This document shows positions 1-7,531 of a stretch of DNA of 16,761 nucleotides, one piece after another; position 1 is the first letter of the stretch, and each line of letters begins with the position of its first letter. The notes beneath the pieces were generated by a model. That model did no database searches and was not told the DNA's origin. It saw only the letters and a list, made by a program, of their open reading frames with translations. The DNA is taken from the NCBI GenBank assembly GCA_017411585.1, contig JAFQPV010000145.1, positions 1-16,761 of the forward strand, in the 5' to 3' direction. This DNA is from Clostridia bacterium. Lineage in GTDB: Bacteria; Bacillota; Clostridia; UBA1381; UMGS1253. A program made the translations under genes and the position numbers.

Positions 1-503
1 AGTTTAAAAGGCACGCCGGCAAGCATGGACAGCTCTGCGTCGCCTGTAGCATCTATAAAGTAATCCGCCGTTAAAGTTAAAGCGCCGTCGCAGGTTGCGC
101 AGGTTACGGATTCTATCCGACCTTCGCAAACACCTACCTCGGAAGCCACCGTATTTAACAAAAGCTGCACGCCGGCATCCGTAACCATGCGGTTCAAAAC
201 CAGTTTCAAAATTTCTTCATCAAACTCATTCGGGTATTGTTTTTCAGGATGGCTGTCTATTTTTTCTGCTTCCTGAAGGATTTCCATAAAAATGCCGTTG
301 CACAGAAATTTTCTTTCTTTGGTGTCGGGCATGGTTGTCCAAAAGCGCATAAACGGATTCACCAAATTGCCTGCCGCCGCGCCACCCAAGCAGTTCCAAC
401 GTTCAATATGCAAGGTTTCCACGCCTTGTCTTGCCGCCGCAATAGATGCACAAACGCCTGTTAAACCACCGCCGACGACAATCAGACCATAATGTGTTTT
501 CAT
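1..503 (-). CDS. FAD-dependent oxidoreductase (PF12831-like), 5' part only
   Basis: The frame is open from an ATG at 501-503 to the left edge, giving 167 codons with the C-terminal part outside the window. The start is set by AAAGGAG at 513-519, nine bases upstream of the ATG. The N-terminus holds a Rossmann dinucleotide-binding fold with a GGGLTG loop at residues 11-16, followed by an LGGAAG element near residue 40, as in the FAD_oxidored family. A second FAD-contact motif, DATGDAELS, appears near residue 152. The redox substrate cannot be read from the fragment. Family members are often found next to glycoside hydrolases in anaerobes, so a role in sugar oxidation or reduction is possible but inferred. 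It has its own promoter-like -10 and is separated from the enzyme operon by the phage scar, so membership of the locus is uncertain. Confidence 0.85.
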   Translation of the reverse strand, partial: MKTHYGLIVVGGGLTGVCASIAAARQGVETLHIERWNCLGGAAAGNLVNPFMRFWTTMPDTKERKFLCNGIFMEILQEAEKIDSHPEKQYPNEFDEEILKLVLNRMVTDAGVQLLLNTVASEVGVCEGRIESVTCATCDGALTLTADYFIDATGDAELSMLAGVPFK

Positions 504-530
504 AAAAGCCATCTCCTTTGTTTTTATTTC

Positions 531-559
531 ATTATATCACTTGGTTTTGTAAAACAAAA
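531..559 (-). promoter_or_regulatory. Putative promoter of the FAD oxidoreductase gene
   Basis: On the minus strand a perfect TATAAT (531-536) is preceded by TGA, giving an extended -10. A poor -35 (TTTTGT, 554-559) lies 17 bases upstream. The predicted start of transcription, near 524, is only a few bases ahead of the ribosome binding site. The -35 sits at the edge of the foreign fragment and overlaps a small inverted repeat (TTTTGT/ACAAAA, 545-559), so insertion of that DNA may have replaced the native -35. Confidence 0.5.
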
Positions 560-825
560 TGGAGATTTCGGGGCAAATATATGTATGTTTCGGGGGTGGC
601 GGTGTGTATACCAAAAAGGGTCTTCCCGATTTGCACATAGTTGTGAATGGAATCAATATTGATGTGGAAGTAAAAGCACCAAATGGAAAAGCATCAGAAC
701 TTCAAAAACACAATGTGGTGCAAATCAACCAGTCAGGAAGTATTGCAATGGTTCTGTTCCCCGATGGATTTGACCACTTCAAAAAGATTGTGGAAGGGGT
801 GATTCAATGCGTGTTTCACATTTAA
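559..825 (+). pseudogene. VRR-NUC domain nuclease, phage-type, 5'-truncated
   Basis: This 88-codon frame carries the core of a VRR-NUC (PF08774) endonuclease: a glycine-rich stretch then KKGLPDL (about residues 20-26), a VEVKAPNG strand with the catalytic E-x-K (about residues 39-46), then SELQKHNV, and a final SIAMVLFPDGF segment. Phage stand-alone VRR-NUC proteins normally start with a helix ahead of the glycine-rich segment. Here an in-frame TAA at 550-552 lies just upstream and no ribosome binding site precedes the ATG at 559, so the 5' end looks cut off. It overlaps the next nuclease gene by 19 bases, as in phage replication modules. Family assignment is firm. Whether it is expressed or functional is doubtful. 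Confidence 0.75.
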
Positions 826-1349
826 GAATTGAATGCTTTGAAGGATGCCCATTCAGGTACAAAATGCGATATATTGAAGGAATACAAACATTAAAACCTG
901 ACGAAGCGGACAATGCACTGTCCCTGGGAACTGCACTACATACTGGACTTGAAAAAGGTGTGAATGTAGCAATCAAGGAATACTTCATGAATTATCCAGT
1001 CATCACTGATGAACACATCAACGAAGCAATGAAACTGGAAGTCATGATTCCGAAAGTTGCACAGAAGATTCCGAAAGGACAGTTTGAAGTTGAAATTTCC
1101 GATGATGATTTCAAAGGGTTCATTGATTTACTTGCACCAGTGACTGGGTTTCATGATGAAGAATTCCCTGGGGTGTATGACTTGTATGACTTCAAGTATT
1201 CAAATAACACTGCACACTATGCGGAATCAGTTCAGGTGCATCTGTACAAGTATTTCTTTGAAAAGACGAACCCTGGAAAGAAAATTAGAAATATTTTCTT
1301 GCCTCCAATCAAACCATTCTTTTCTACAAAAGAAAAAGCATCAATCTAA
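807..1349 (+). pseudogene. PD-(D/E)XK nuclease (RecB/Cas4-like, phage type), 3'-truncated
   Basis: The frame starts at an ATG with a good GGAAGGGG ribosome binding site inside the end of the VRR-NUC frame. Motifs of the RecB-type PD-(D/E)XK family occur in order: CPFRYKMRY (residues 15-23), GTALHTGLE with the conserved His (near 42-50), FKGFIDL with the first Asp (near 102-108), YDFKYS with the D-x-K pair (near 127-132), and QVHLYKYF (near 142-149). After KIRNIF (about nt 1292) the protein no longer resembles the family and ends within a few residues in a terminator stem. Phage homologues run on considerably further (recalled, not searched). I read this as a 3'-truncated phage gene joined to unrelated sequence. 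The catalytic residues survive, but folding of the stub is uncertain. Confidence 0.75.
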
Positions 1350-1369
1350 TTACAAGATTGGTGCTTTTT
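1333..1369. terminator. Bidirectional intrinsic terminator
   Basis: A 15-base stem (1333-1347 with 1355-1369, one G-U pair) encloses a 7-base loop. A-runs on one side and T-runs on the other give a T-tract in both directions. On the plus strand it overlaps the stop codon of the truncated nuclease frame. On the minus strand it is the first clear terminator downstream of the HepA gene, about 190 bases past its stop, so it may end that operon. Confidence 0.8.
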
Positions 1370-1483
1370 ACTATATGTGCTTAAGCCGAGCTTTTCCGCG
1401 ATTTCGTTTAAAGTCAGATTTTGCTCGTGTAAGCGCATATAATCCCTCTGAATGTCTCGAGGGTATCTGCCATAACACGAAAA
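1346..1483 (-). pseudogene. Helix-turn-helix protein remnant
   Basis: The minus strand is open from 1483 to a TAG at 1346-1348, with an internal ATG at 1436-1438. It reads RYPRDIQRDYMRLHEQ followed by LTLNEIAEKLGLS, a canonical helix-turn-helix of the kind found in transposases, recombinases and phage small terminase subunits. The peptide then runs into the terminator stem and stops. An in-frame TGA at 1484-1486 closes it upstream, and no ribosome binding site or full-length start is visible. It is most likely the N-terminal stub of a decayed mobile-element gene. The exact family cannot be told from about 45 residues. Confidence 0.4.
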
Positions 1484-1558
1484 TCAATTTCACGGGTTAC
1501 ATAGTTTAGGCGATGCTACGTATTAAATGTCATTATTTGCATATGTTTTCTCCGCCTA

Positions 1559-4500
1559 TTATTTGCAAACAACCGAAACGGTCGCACTTGCACTATATCC
1601 GTCCTGCGTAACCATAACAGTCAGTTTGGTTTCGCCTGCGGAAACAAATATGAGGTTACCGTCCGGCGAAACGGTCGCCACCGCTTCGTTTGCAATTTTA
1701 TAGGTGTACTGTGCATCTTCGCGTAATACCACATTGCCGCGTTGGGCATCCACCGCGCTGACCACGAGTTTTGCATTCGTCCCTGCAGCGCCTTGAATAT
1801 TGCTCTGCGCAAAATAAGCCGGCCAGTATGAAACATCCTCTGCTTGCTGCTGCGCATTTTCATAAAACCGCACCTCGGCATAGGTATTCCATGTCCCCTG
1901 GTTGCTACCATGACAAACAAGTTTTATATATCTCGCCTGCACGTCCCCGAGCGGCAAAATACTCATTTTCTCCATTGTGGTCGGCGCACCGCCCGTATGT
2001 ACGGTGGTATAATTTATGCCATCTGTCGAGGCGAGCACATCAAAGTTATAGGCGCGCACATCCTGGTTGACACCGGCAAATGCCATAGAGTGTATATTTT
2101 TTACTGTGCCGAAATCCAGCTGAATCCAATGACCTTCTCCGTTGCTTGCCCAGCGATTCTTCGTTTCCGCATTGATGATACCATCCACAATACCGCGTTT
2201 CGGATAACTTGCAAATCCTGTAGAATCCGTCAAATCCTCTACATAGATATAGGTTGGGTATGACGGCAAAGCCGTGCTTGCCATCGCAATCGACAGTTCG
2301 GATACCACTCCTGGATCTTTATGCCCAAGTACATTTGCAAACGGATCTGTTGCAAAATGAATGGTATATGCCTTTCCGTTCACCGTCACCGTTGCCGCAT
2401 CCGCAAGCGAGGTTGCCTGCGAAACCGCAACCACGTCCGTGCCCGTGCTGAGTACGCCGACAACCGGAACAGTCGCATCGTCTGTAAGTACGGTATATGT
2501 ATCGCGCTCCAGCGTAAAGAACGGTAAATCGCGCCCGTCCACAATCACACGCACATCGAGTTGAGCAATCAGCGCGTTTATGGTTTGTGCATCGAAAGGT
2601 GTCGCATCGTCTTTGATGATAATTAACCCTCTGTCATCCCAGAACACATATTTTCCAAGTGCCTCTACAAGAGCGCGGAGCGGAATAAGCGTTCTGGAAT
2701 TATACGTATTTGCCGGTACATCCAGCGTAACTGTCTGCCCATTTACAAGCATCTGATTCGAACCGATAACCAGCTTGATTTCGGTGTCCCTACTTGTTAC
2801 GGAAACGGTCTGTGTCTCTTCATCCCAGTCGACCTTTGCACCAAAGGATTCCGAAATAAAGCGTACCGGAACGAGCGTTCTTCCATTTTCGGTAAACGGC
2901 ACGACCTGGGTATTATTTGTATCTACAAATGTCTTTTCGCCCTTAGCAATTGCATTCGGCGTACCGATTTTGAGCACGGTGGCACCGCCTGCCTGCGCCA
3001 CTGCACTTGCCCCGAAATCCGTTGCCTTCCAATCTGCCAACGGCACAAATGCCGACAGCGGTGGTATACCCTCACCGTCTTTTAAACCGATGAATTCCAC
3101 GGCAAACTGCAAATTCGTTATATTTTGCATATGTACAGCAAGTTTACTGCCCTTTTGGTCATTCAGTACGCCCTCGACAAGCGATTCTCTGTTCATAATG
3201 GTAAATCGCGCATCCTGTGGCGCTTTCACCATACGGACGAGCATTCTCTGTCCGCCCGACTCCAAAAGCGCACTTCTGCCGTCCGGCGCCAATTTGATGT
3301 TTGCCTGTGTGTTGGCAAACCAGTATGCCTCTGACGGCGCATTGGTGTGAATTTCATCTTGCACAATTACGCGGCTTCTACCGTCCGTCAGCATCATGCC
3401 GCGCTTTGCATCTGTAAATGCCGTATTCGTGGCCGTCATATCCAAAATACCGTACGCCGTATTATCGCTTGTCCCGTGGCGAATCACACGTGCGACAGCA
3501 TCTTTTTTCTGGTCAGCTGCCTTGCTTGGGTTGATTACCAAGGTGTTGTGCGCCTCTGCGCGCTTATAATAAATTTCCTCTGTTGGGTTTTTAAGTGCAT
3601 AATCCGTAGTAATTTCCTCATCGACAAAGCGCTGTCCGCGGTAATCAATTACAAAAGTTCCCAACGACAAATGCATGTGGCTGGCGCTGTTTTCGCCGCC
3701 CTGCATTGCTGCAAACAGTGCGTTGTTGCCCTCCCAAGTTGAACGCATACTCATACCGTTGTAGCCGGTCTGTGCATCGTAGAACTTGTCTAAGGCAAAT
3801 GCGCCCGGCGCAATGGTTGCCTTGTTTGCATCGTAGCACGAAAGTGCCAAAATCGCATTGATACCGCCGAGATAATTGCCGCGGTCCGCCTGCAATTTGT
3901 TTTCATACCACGCATACTGCGGCTTGTCAAAACGGTTGCCCATCCAATAGAAAACCTCGGAACTTGTCAAATACGAATCCGAATCGCCGTAGTCAAATTT
4001 GCCTGCCGTGCCGTTGTGGTAGATGGCAAACTCCGGCGTGTTGGCAATACCGGGATAGTTATAATATTTATAGGCTTCGGGCACGGAAAATCCGTCTTTA
4101 AATCCGTATTCGAGCATATCCATCGCATAAACCAAAAACTGTGTGCCATAAGCCCAGTAGGTCGTACCTTCCGGATATGCACCCTGTGGTGCGTACGGTG
4201 AAAGCGCATTGACAATATAACCCGGGGCACGCTCCAATATATATTCTGCCAAATTCGGCTCTTCATCAGCAAACGCAAAAGCCGTACCGATTAAAGACGC
4301 ATTGCAAACCGGATTCCAGTTGCCCGCGCCGGCGGTGTAACTTGCGCTGTCCGCCTTACGCTCATAGTTGTAAATAAACTCCGGCAAACCGTGCTTTTTG
4401 ACAATTTCACGAATGGTCGCTTTTTGCTCCGCTGTCAAATCGTCATAGAGCCAGTCGTATGCACAGGCATAGCCGAACTGAATTTCTGCCGTAACGAGTG

Positions 4501-6112
4501 CGGATACAAAACCCGACCAGTCCGGCCATTTGCCGTAGGCGAGCATATTGGCATACGCCTTGTCCAGATATTTTTTATCCCCCTCAATTTTGTACACAAA
4601 AGCAAGCGCCTGCAAATGCTTTTCCGCCTCGCGGGAGGACTCTAAAATGTTACCGCGCGAGTTAACGACATAGGTAACATCTTCTTGTAAATACACGTCT
4701 GCATTCTGCTTTAATTTCGCATACCACATCCGTGTTTCGTAAGTCGAGTTGATTTTTTCGCGCATCGCATCCCAATTGCGCACAAAAATGCGCGGATGTG
4801 CCTTTAAATTGCTTGTATAACTCTGCACAGATATTTCTGTTTTCGGTTTCACATTTTCCCAGACAACTTCCCGTTTCCCTTTGATAATGCCTGTATATTT
4901 ATAGTCTTCCTCGGTGTAAACCGAAACATCATCAAAGTAAACAACATCGCCCGGTTTTAAACCCGCAACAAACCACAAAGAAACCGAATCACGGTTGACA
5001 ATGGGGTTGACGGTTTTCGGCGAAAGTTCTTCGCCGTTCAATGTCACTTGAGCGGTAAGATTTTTTAAATCCAGTTCGATATGGAAATAGTTCCACGCAT
5101 CCGGAATAAAACTTGAATTTTTGCTCGTCGTACCGGCAATACTTGCATTGCCCTTTCCGTCTGCATACAAAGATACATAAGATTCGCTTGTGTCGGACAT
5201 CCAGAACGCATAATCAATTACATACGTATCTACACCGGATGGCAGAGAAAACGTCAATCTCGGCTGATGACTTTTTCCGTCTGCCGCCCAGTAGCGCACC
5301 AAACGGTTGTCCTTGACATCTATAATCTCCGAATACGCCGTACCGCCGTCAAAGACGCCCGACGATGCCGCACCGCCGAGTTTTGCATCCGCAAAATCCG
5401 TTTGCAAAAACACATATGCACTCTGCGGAATTTTTACTGTTTTTGGTGCATTTGCAGGCACAAATGGCGGCGCACTTGGTACTTCTGCCGGCTTTTGCTG
5501 TATTGGATTTTTAGAGGGAACGCCCTTGATTACTATAGCATCAAAACAAACACCCATCCCCGGCTCCAGTGTGTCGGTTGTAAAACGAAATTCACTCATG
5601 GACGCATCCTGCGGCGGATGCAGACTTCTGTCTTCTGCCGTCTGTTCGCCGTCAATCCAGCGAGAAAATGTCATTTTTGTAAAATCTAAAACAACCTTTA
5701 CATCCGTCCACTTTTCCTCTTGCACACCGAGCATGGTTGTATTCATGCCCGCTGCTGCACCGTCAGTGGTGTAAGTAACCGCACCTGATGCGCCCATGCT
5801 CTTGATTTTTGCCGTCAGCGTAACGGAGTCATATGCCGTTGCATCAAAACTAAACTGCATACGCGGCGTACCTTTGATGCCGTCTGCCTCACAGCGCATG
5901 TACACATAGCCGTTGTCGCCTTCTTTGGCAATACGCACCAGAAGTTTCTTGGTTGTATTTTCCACAATACCGATCACGCCGGGTTTTTCACCCTCTTCGG
6001 CGTTGTCAAAATTGTCTGCATACAGAACCACTTCTTCCGCCGCCAAAACCGGAAAGTGCACGCTGACCAAAATGAGTATTGCCGCAAGCATAACCGATAA
6101 TGCTTTTTTCAT
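1559..6112 (-). CDS. HepA: secreted heparinase II/III-like polysaccharide lyase with CuAO-N-like, F5/8C and Ig-like domains
   Basis: A 1517-residue exported protein, predicted to cleave a uronic-acid polysaccharide by beta-elimination. A signal peptide spans residues 1 to about 25 (KK, hydrophobic core, VLAA). Two beta-sandwich, laminin-G/CBM-like regions follow (about 28-200 and 237-400), joined by a proline-rich linker. The heparinase II/III-like part begins near 435 (NLKAHPRIF) with an alpha-toroid carrying N598 and N604 (NWNPVCN) and E648/Y652/W653, then a beta-sandwich with H812 and H814 in SHMHLSLGTF, matching the H-x-H...G-x-F signature. A copper-amine-oxidase N-terminal-like domain lies at about 1060-1165, a discoidin/F5-8C domain at about 1310-1417, and an Ig-like domain at the C-terminus. 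The ATG follows a GGGAGAGGG site and is 15 bases after the GH20-like gene, so the two are co-transcribed. No LPXTG or SLH anchor is visible. The polysaccharide lyase family and substrate are not determinable by eye. Confidence 0.85.
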   Translation of the reverse strand: MKKALSVMLAAILILVSVHFPVLAAEEVVLYADNFDNAEEGEKPGVIGIVENTTKKLLVRIAKEGDNGYVYMRCEADGIKGTPRMQFSFDATAYDSVTLTAKIKSMGASGAVTYTTDGAAAGMNTTMLGVQEEKWTDVKVVLDFTKMTFSRWIDGEQTAEDRSLHPPQDASMSEFRFTTDTLEPGMGVCFDAIVIKGVPSKNPIQQKPAEVPSAPPFVPANAPKTVKIPQSAYVFLQTDFADAKLGGAASSGVFDGGTAYSEIIDVKDNRLVRYWAADGKSHQPRLTFSLPSGVDTYVIDYAFWMSDTSESYVSLYADGKGNASIAGTTSKNSSFIPDAWNYFHIELDLKNLTAQVTLNGEELSPKTVNPIVNRDSVSLWFVAGLKPGDVVYFDDVSVYTEEDYKYTGIIKGKREVVWENVKPKTEISVQSYTSNLKAHPRIFVRNWDAMREKINSTYETRMWYAKLKQNADVYLQEDVTYVVNSRGNILESSREAEKHLQALAFVYKIEGDKKYLDKAYANMLAYGKWPDWSGFVSALVTAEIQFGYACAYDWLYDDLTAEQKATIREIVKKHGLPEFIYNYERKADSASYTAGAGNWNPVCNASLIGTAFAFADEEPNLAEYILERAPGYIVNALSPYAPQGAYPEGTTYWAYGTQFLVYAMDMLEYGFKDGFSVPEAYKYYNYPGIANTPEFAIYHNGTAGKFDYGDSDSYLTSSEVFYWMGNRFDKPQYAWYENKLQADRGNYLGGINAILALSCYDANKATIAPGAFALDKFYDAQTGYNGMSMRSTWEGNNALFAAMQGGENSASHMHLSLGTFVIDYRGQRFVDEEITTDYALKNPTEEIYYKRAEAHNTLVINPSKAADQKKDAVARVIRHGTSDNTAYGILDMTATNTAFTDAKRGMMLTDGRSRVIVQDEIHTNAPSEAYWFANTQANIKLAPDGRSALLESGGQRMLVRMVKAPQDARFTIMNRESLVEGVLNDQKGSKLAVHMQNITNLQFAVEFIGLKDGEGIPPLSAFVPLADWKATDFGASAVAQAGGATVLKIGTPNAIAKGEKTFVDTNNTQVVPFTENGRTLVPVRFISESFGAKVDWDEETQTVSVTSRDTEIKLVIGSNQMLVNGQTVTLDVPANTYNSRTLIPLRALVEALGKYVFWDDRGLIIIKDDATPFDAQTINALIAQLDVRVIVDGRDLPFFTLERDTYTVLTDDATVPVVGVLSTGTDVVAVSQATSLADAATVTVNGKAYTIHFATDPFANVLGHKDPGVVSELSIAMASTALPSYPTYIYVEDLTDSTGFASYPKRGIVDGIINAETKNRWASNGEGHWIQLDFGTVKNIHSMAFAGVNQDVRAYNFDVLASTDGINYTTVHTGGAPTTMEKMSILPLGDVQARYIKLVCHGSNQGTWNTYAEVRFYENAQQQAEDVSYWPAYFAQSNIQGAAGTNAKLVVSAVDAQRGNVVLREDAQYTYKIANEAVATVSPDGNLIFVSAGETKLTVMVTQDGYSASATVSVVCK

Positions 6113-6127
6113 ATGTATCCCTCTCCC

Positions 6128-7126
6128 TTATTTCAAAAATTTATCTCTAGCCGCGTTTAAAAGACGCATATTTTCTATGATTTCCTCAACATGTTCTTCT
6201 CTGGTTGCCCACCATGGCGCAACCATAAATCCTGCAAGATGCTCTTTCGGCGCATTTTCCGTAAAATATTTTACAATCTCTTCCGGATTGATGGTGTTGC
6301 CAAAAATAATCGAAGCACATGGTACAATATCATAACCGTGCTCCGCCGCCGGAATGGCAGTATTTAAAAAACGCTCTCTGAATTTACTTTCGTGGAACGG
6401 ATCATCCTCGACATACTGCAAGTTGAATTCTTTGTATTTGCCCTCTGCAAAACGCTGATATTCCTCGCGCAAGCTCAGTGGCGTAAAATTTTCTCTTGCA
6501 AGGCCGCGATAGTACCACGGTGAAAGCATCACGCTGTCTGCCGGGAATTTCTTTTTAAATTCTTCCGGATAATCCCAGTACGGGTCAAGCCAAATCCACG
6601 GTTTTGCGCCGAGTTCTTTTACGCAATCAAAGAAAAACTGCAAATCGTTTAAGAAAAATTCGCCGCGGCGGTATGCCACAATATCAAATTCTTCAAAGAA
6701 CAGTTTTTCGCCCTCTTCATCCATCGCCAGATGGACAAAACGCGGCTTGCCAAACATTTCGTATACTTCGCGAATCAAATCACGGCACACTTCATAGTAT
6801 TTTGGCAATCCCATCATATGTCGGTATTCTTTAAGCCACAGATGATGCGTTGCGGAAAAATTGAGTTTCGGAATCAGTTCAATGCCCCTTTCACATAGAG
6901 ACTTCACTTCGCTTTTTACGCGCTCCGGTGACCATGCACCCTCGATGGCAAGTTCCGGATGACTCTGATACTGCACACCCTCACCCAAATCCAGCACAAT
7001 CTGATTAAACCCGTTCTCTACGGCCGCATCCACAATCTTTTTCCATGCCGATTCCTGAAAACGGAATTCCTCAGTCGGAGAAAACCACATATTTACCCCT
7101 AATTCTGCATATAAAGACCAAATCAT
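6128..7126 (-). CDS. GH20-like TIM-barrel protein, putative glycosidase
   Basis: A 332-residue cytoplasmic protein without a signal peptide. I place the start at the ATG at 7124-7126 because GGAGG (7135-7139) lies 8 bases ahead of it. The GTG at 7147 and ATG at 7141 would put that site inside the coding sequence. Alternating strands and helices suggest a (beta/alpha)8 barrel. HLAMDEE at residues 132-138 resembles the H-x-G-G-D-E signature of GH20 hexosaminidases, where the D-E pair is catalytic (E polarises with D in substrate-assisted cleavage). Other conspicuous segments are GVQYQSHPELAIEGAW (near residue 50) and PKLNFSATHHLW (near residue 86). A related group of uncharacterised proteins with these segments is familiar to me from anaerobes, but no activity is established. 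It is first in a two-gene unit with HepA, so it probably processes products of that enzyme. Confidence 0.7.
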   Translation of the reverse strand: MIWSLYAELGVNMWFSPTEEFRFQESAWKKIVDAAVENGFNQIVLDLGEGVQYQSHPELAIEGAWSPERVKSEVKSLCERGIELIPKLNFSATHHLWLKEYRHMMGLPKYYEVCRDLIREVYEMFGKPRFVHLAMDEEGEKLFFEEFDIVAYRRGEFFLNDLQFFFDCVKELGAKPWIWLDPYWDYPEEFKKKFPADSVMLSPWYYRGLARENFTPLSLREEYQRFAEGKYKEFNLQYVEDDPFHESKFRERFLNTAIPAAEHGYDIVPCASIIFGNTINPEEIVKYFTENAPKEHLAGFMVAPWWATREEHVEEIIENMRLLNAARDKFLK

Positions 7127-7251
7127 TTCCTTTTCCTCCATTCTCACTGTATCGGTTCAAAATCCGATGCCGCAATTGTTTTCACGAAAATCACCTGTAC
7201 TTCCGTCGTTAGCATGTCCAAAACCTTCAATACTATGATATTCCTATTTTA

Positions 7252-7280
7252 ATTATATAGGGGAAAATACAAAAACACAA
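7252..7280 (-). promoter_or_regulatory. Putative promoter for the GH20-like/HepA unit
   Basis: On the minus strand TTGTGT (7275-7280) is followed after 17 bases by a perfect TATAAT (7252-7257). This predicts transcription from about 7245 and a leader of roughly 120 bases. The leader contains a 12-base palindrome, TTTTCACGAAAA (7179-7190), and a short ATCGG/CCGAT hairpin (7151-7168) close to the ribosome binding site. Confidence 0.6.
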
Positions 7281-7283
7281 GAA

Positions 7284-7320
7284 ACAATCTTGCGGTTTTC
7301 TAACACAATCTTGCGCTTTT
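7284..7320 (-). promoter_or_regulatory. Tandem direct repeat, candidate AraC-type activator site
   Basis: ACAATCTTGCGgTTTT (7284-7299) and ACAATCTTGCGcTTTT (7305-7320) differ at one of 16 positions and are spaced exactly 21 bases apart, two helical turns. The proximal copy ends three bases from the -35 of the minus-strand promoter. Two direct repeats with this period abutting the -35 is the classic arrangement of an AraC-family activator. A response regulator is an alternative. The regulator is not in the window. Confidence 0.55.
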
Positions 7321-7435
7321 CAGTTATGCCTTTGTTTGATTTTTTAGTTGTAATTTTAGGCCTTCCGATGTGCTTTCGTCGAGTAGAACTCTTTGCATTC
7401 AATCCACACACTCTACAGGTTGTATAAACTAAAAG

Positions 7436-7466
7436 GAATGAGTCCGGTACAATACCGAACTCATTC
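7436..7466 (-). terminator. Hairpin after the GH3 gene, probable terminator
   Basis: A 14-base stem (7436-7449 with 7453-7466, one G-U pair) closes a 3-base loop. On the minus strand it is followed by CTTTTAGTTTAT, a weak T-tract, about 65 bases after the GH3 stop codon. It probably ends the HepB/GDPD-like/GH3 transcript upstream of the separate promoter at 7252-7280. Read-through is likely given the imperfect T-tract. Confidence 0.6.
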
Positions 7467-7531
7467 ACAAGCAAGTTAATATTTAATTTTGTATAAACTT
7501 TGGGGTTTACTTCTGTGGAATTTTTATGTGC

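Noticed and set aside
1153..1509. 118-codon plus-strand frame overlapping the nuclease remnant
   Set aside because: It is out of frame with the recognisable PD-(D/E)XK gene, passes through the terminator and has no family resemblance.
1507..1558. Inverted repeat TAGGCG/CGCCTA just after the HepA stop
   Set aside because: Arms of six bases with a 40-base spacer and no T-run are too weak to call a terminator; the hairpin at 1333-1369 is a better candidate.
7127..7147. Upstream GTG (7147) or ATG (7141) start for the GH20-like gene
   Set aside because: The GGAGG ribosome binding site at 7135-7139 would then be inside the coding region; it is correctly spaced for the ATG at 7126.
7253..7474. A 73-codon minus-strand frame with CRVCG and an Arg/Lys-rich stretch
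   Set aside because: It starts at TTG without a ribosome binding site, overlaps the GH3 terminator hairpin, the direct repeats and the promoter, and matches no family I recognise.
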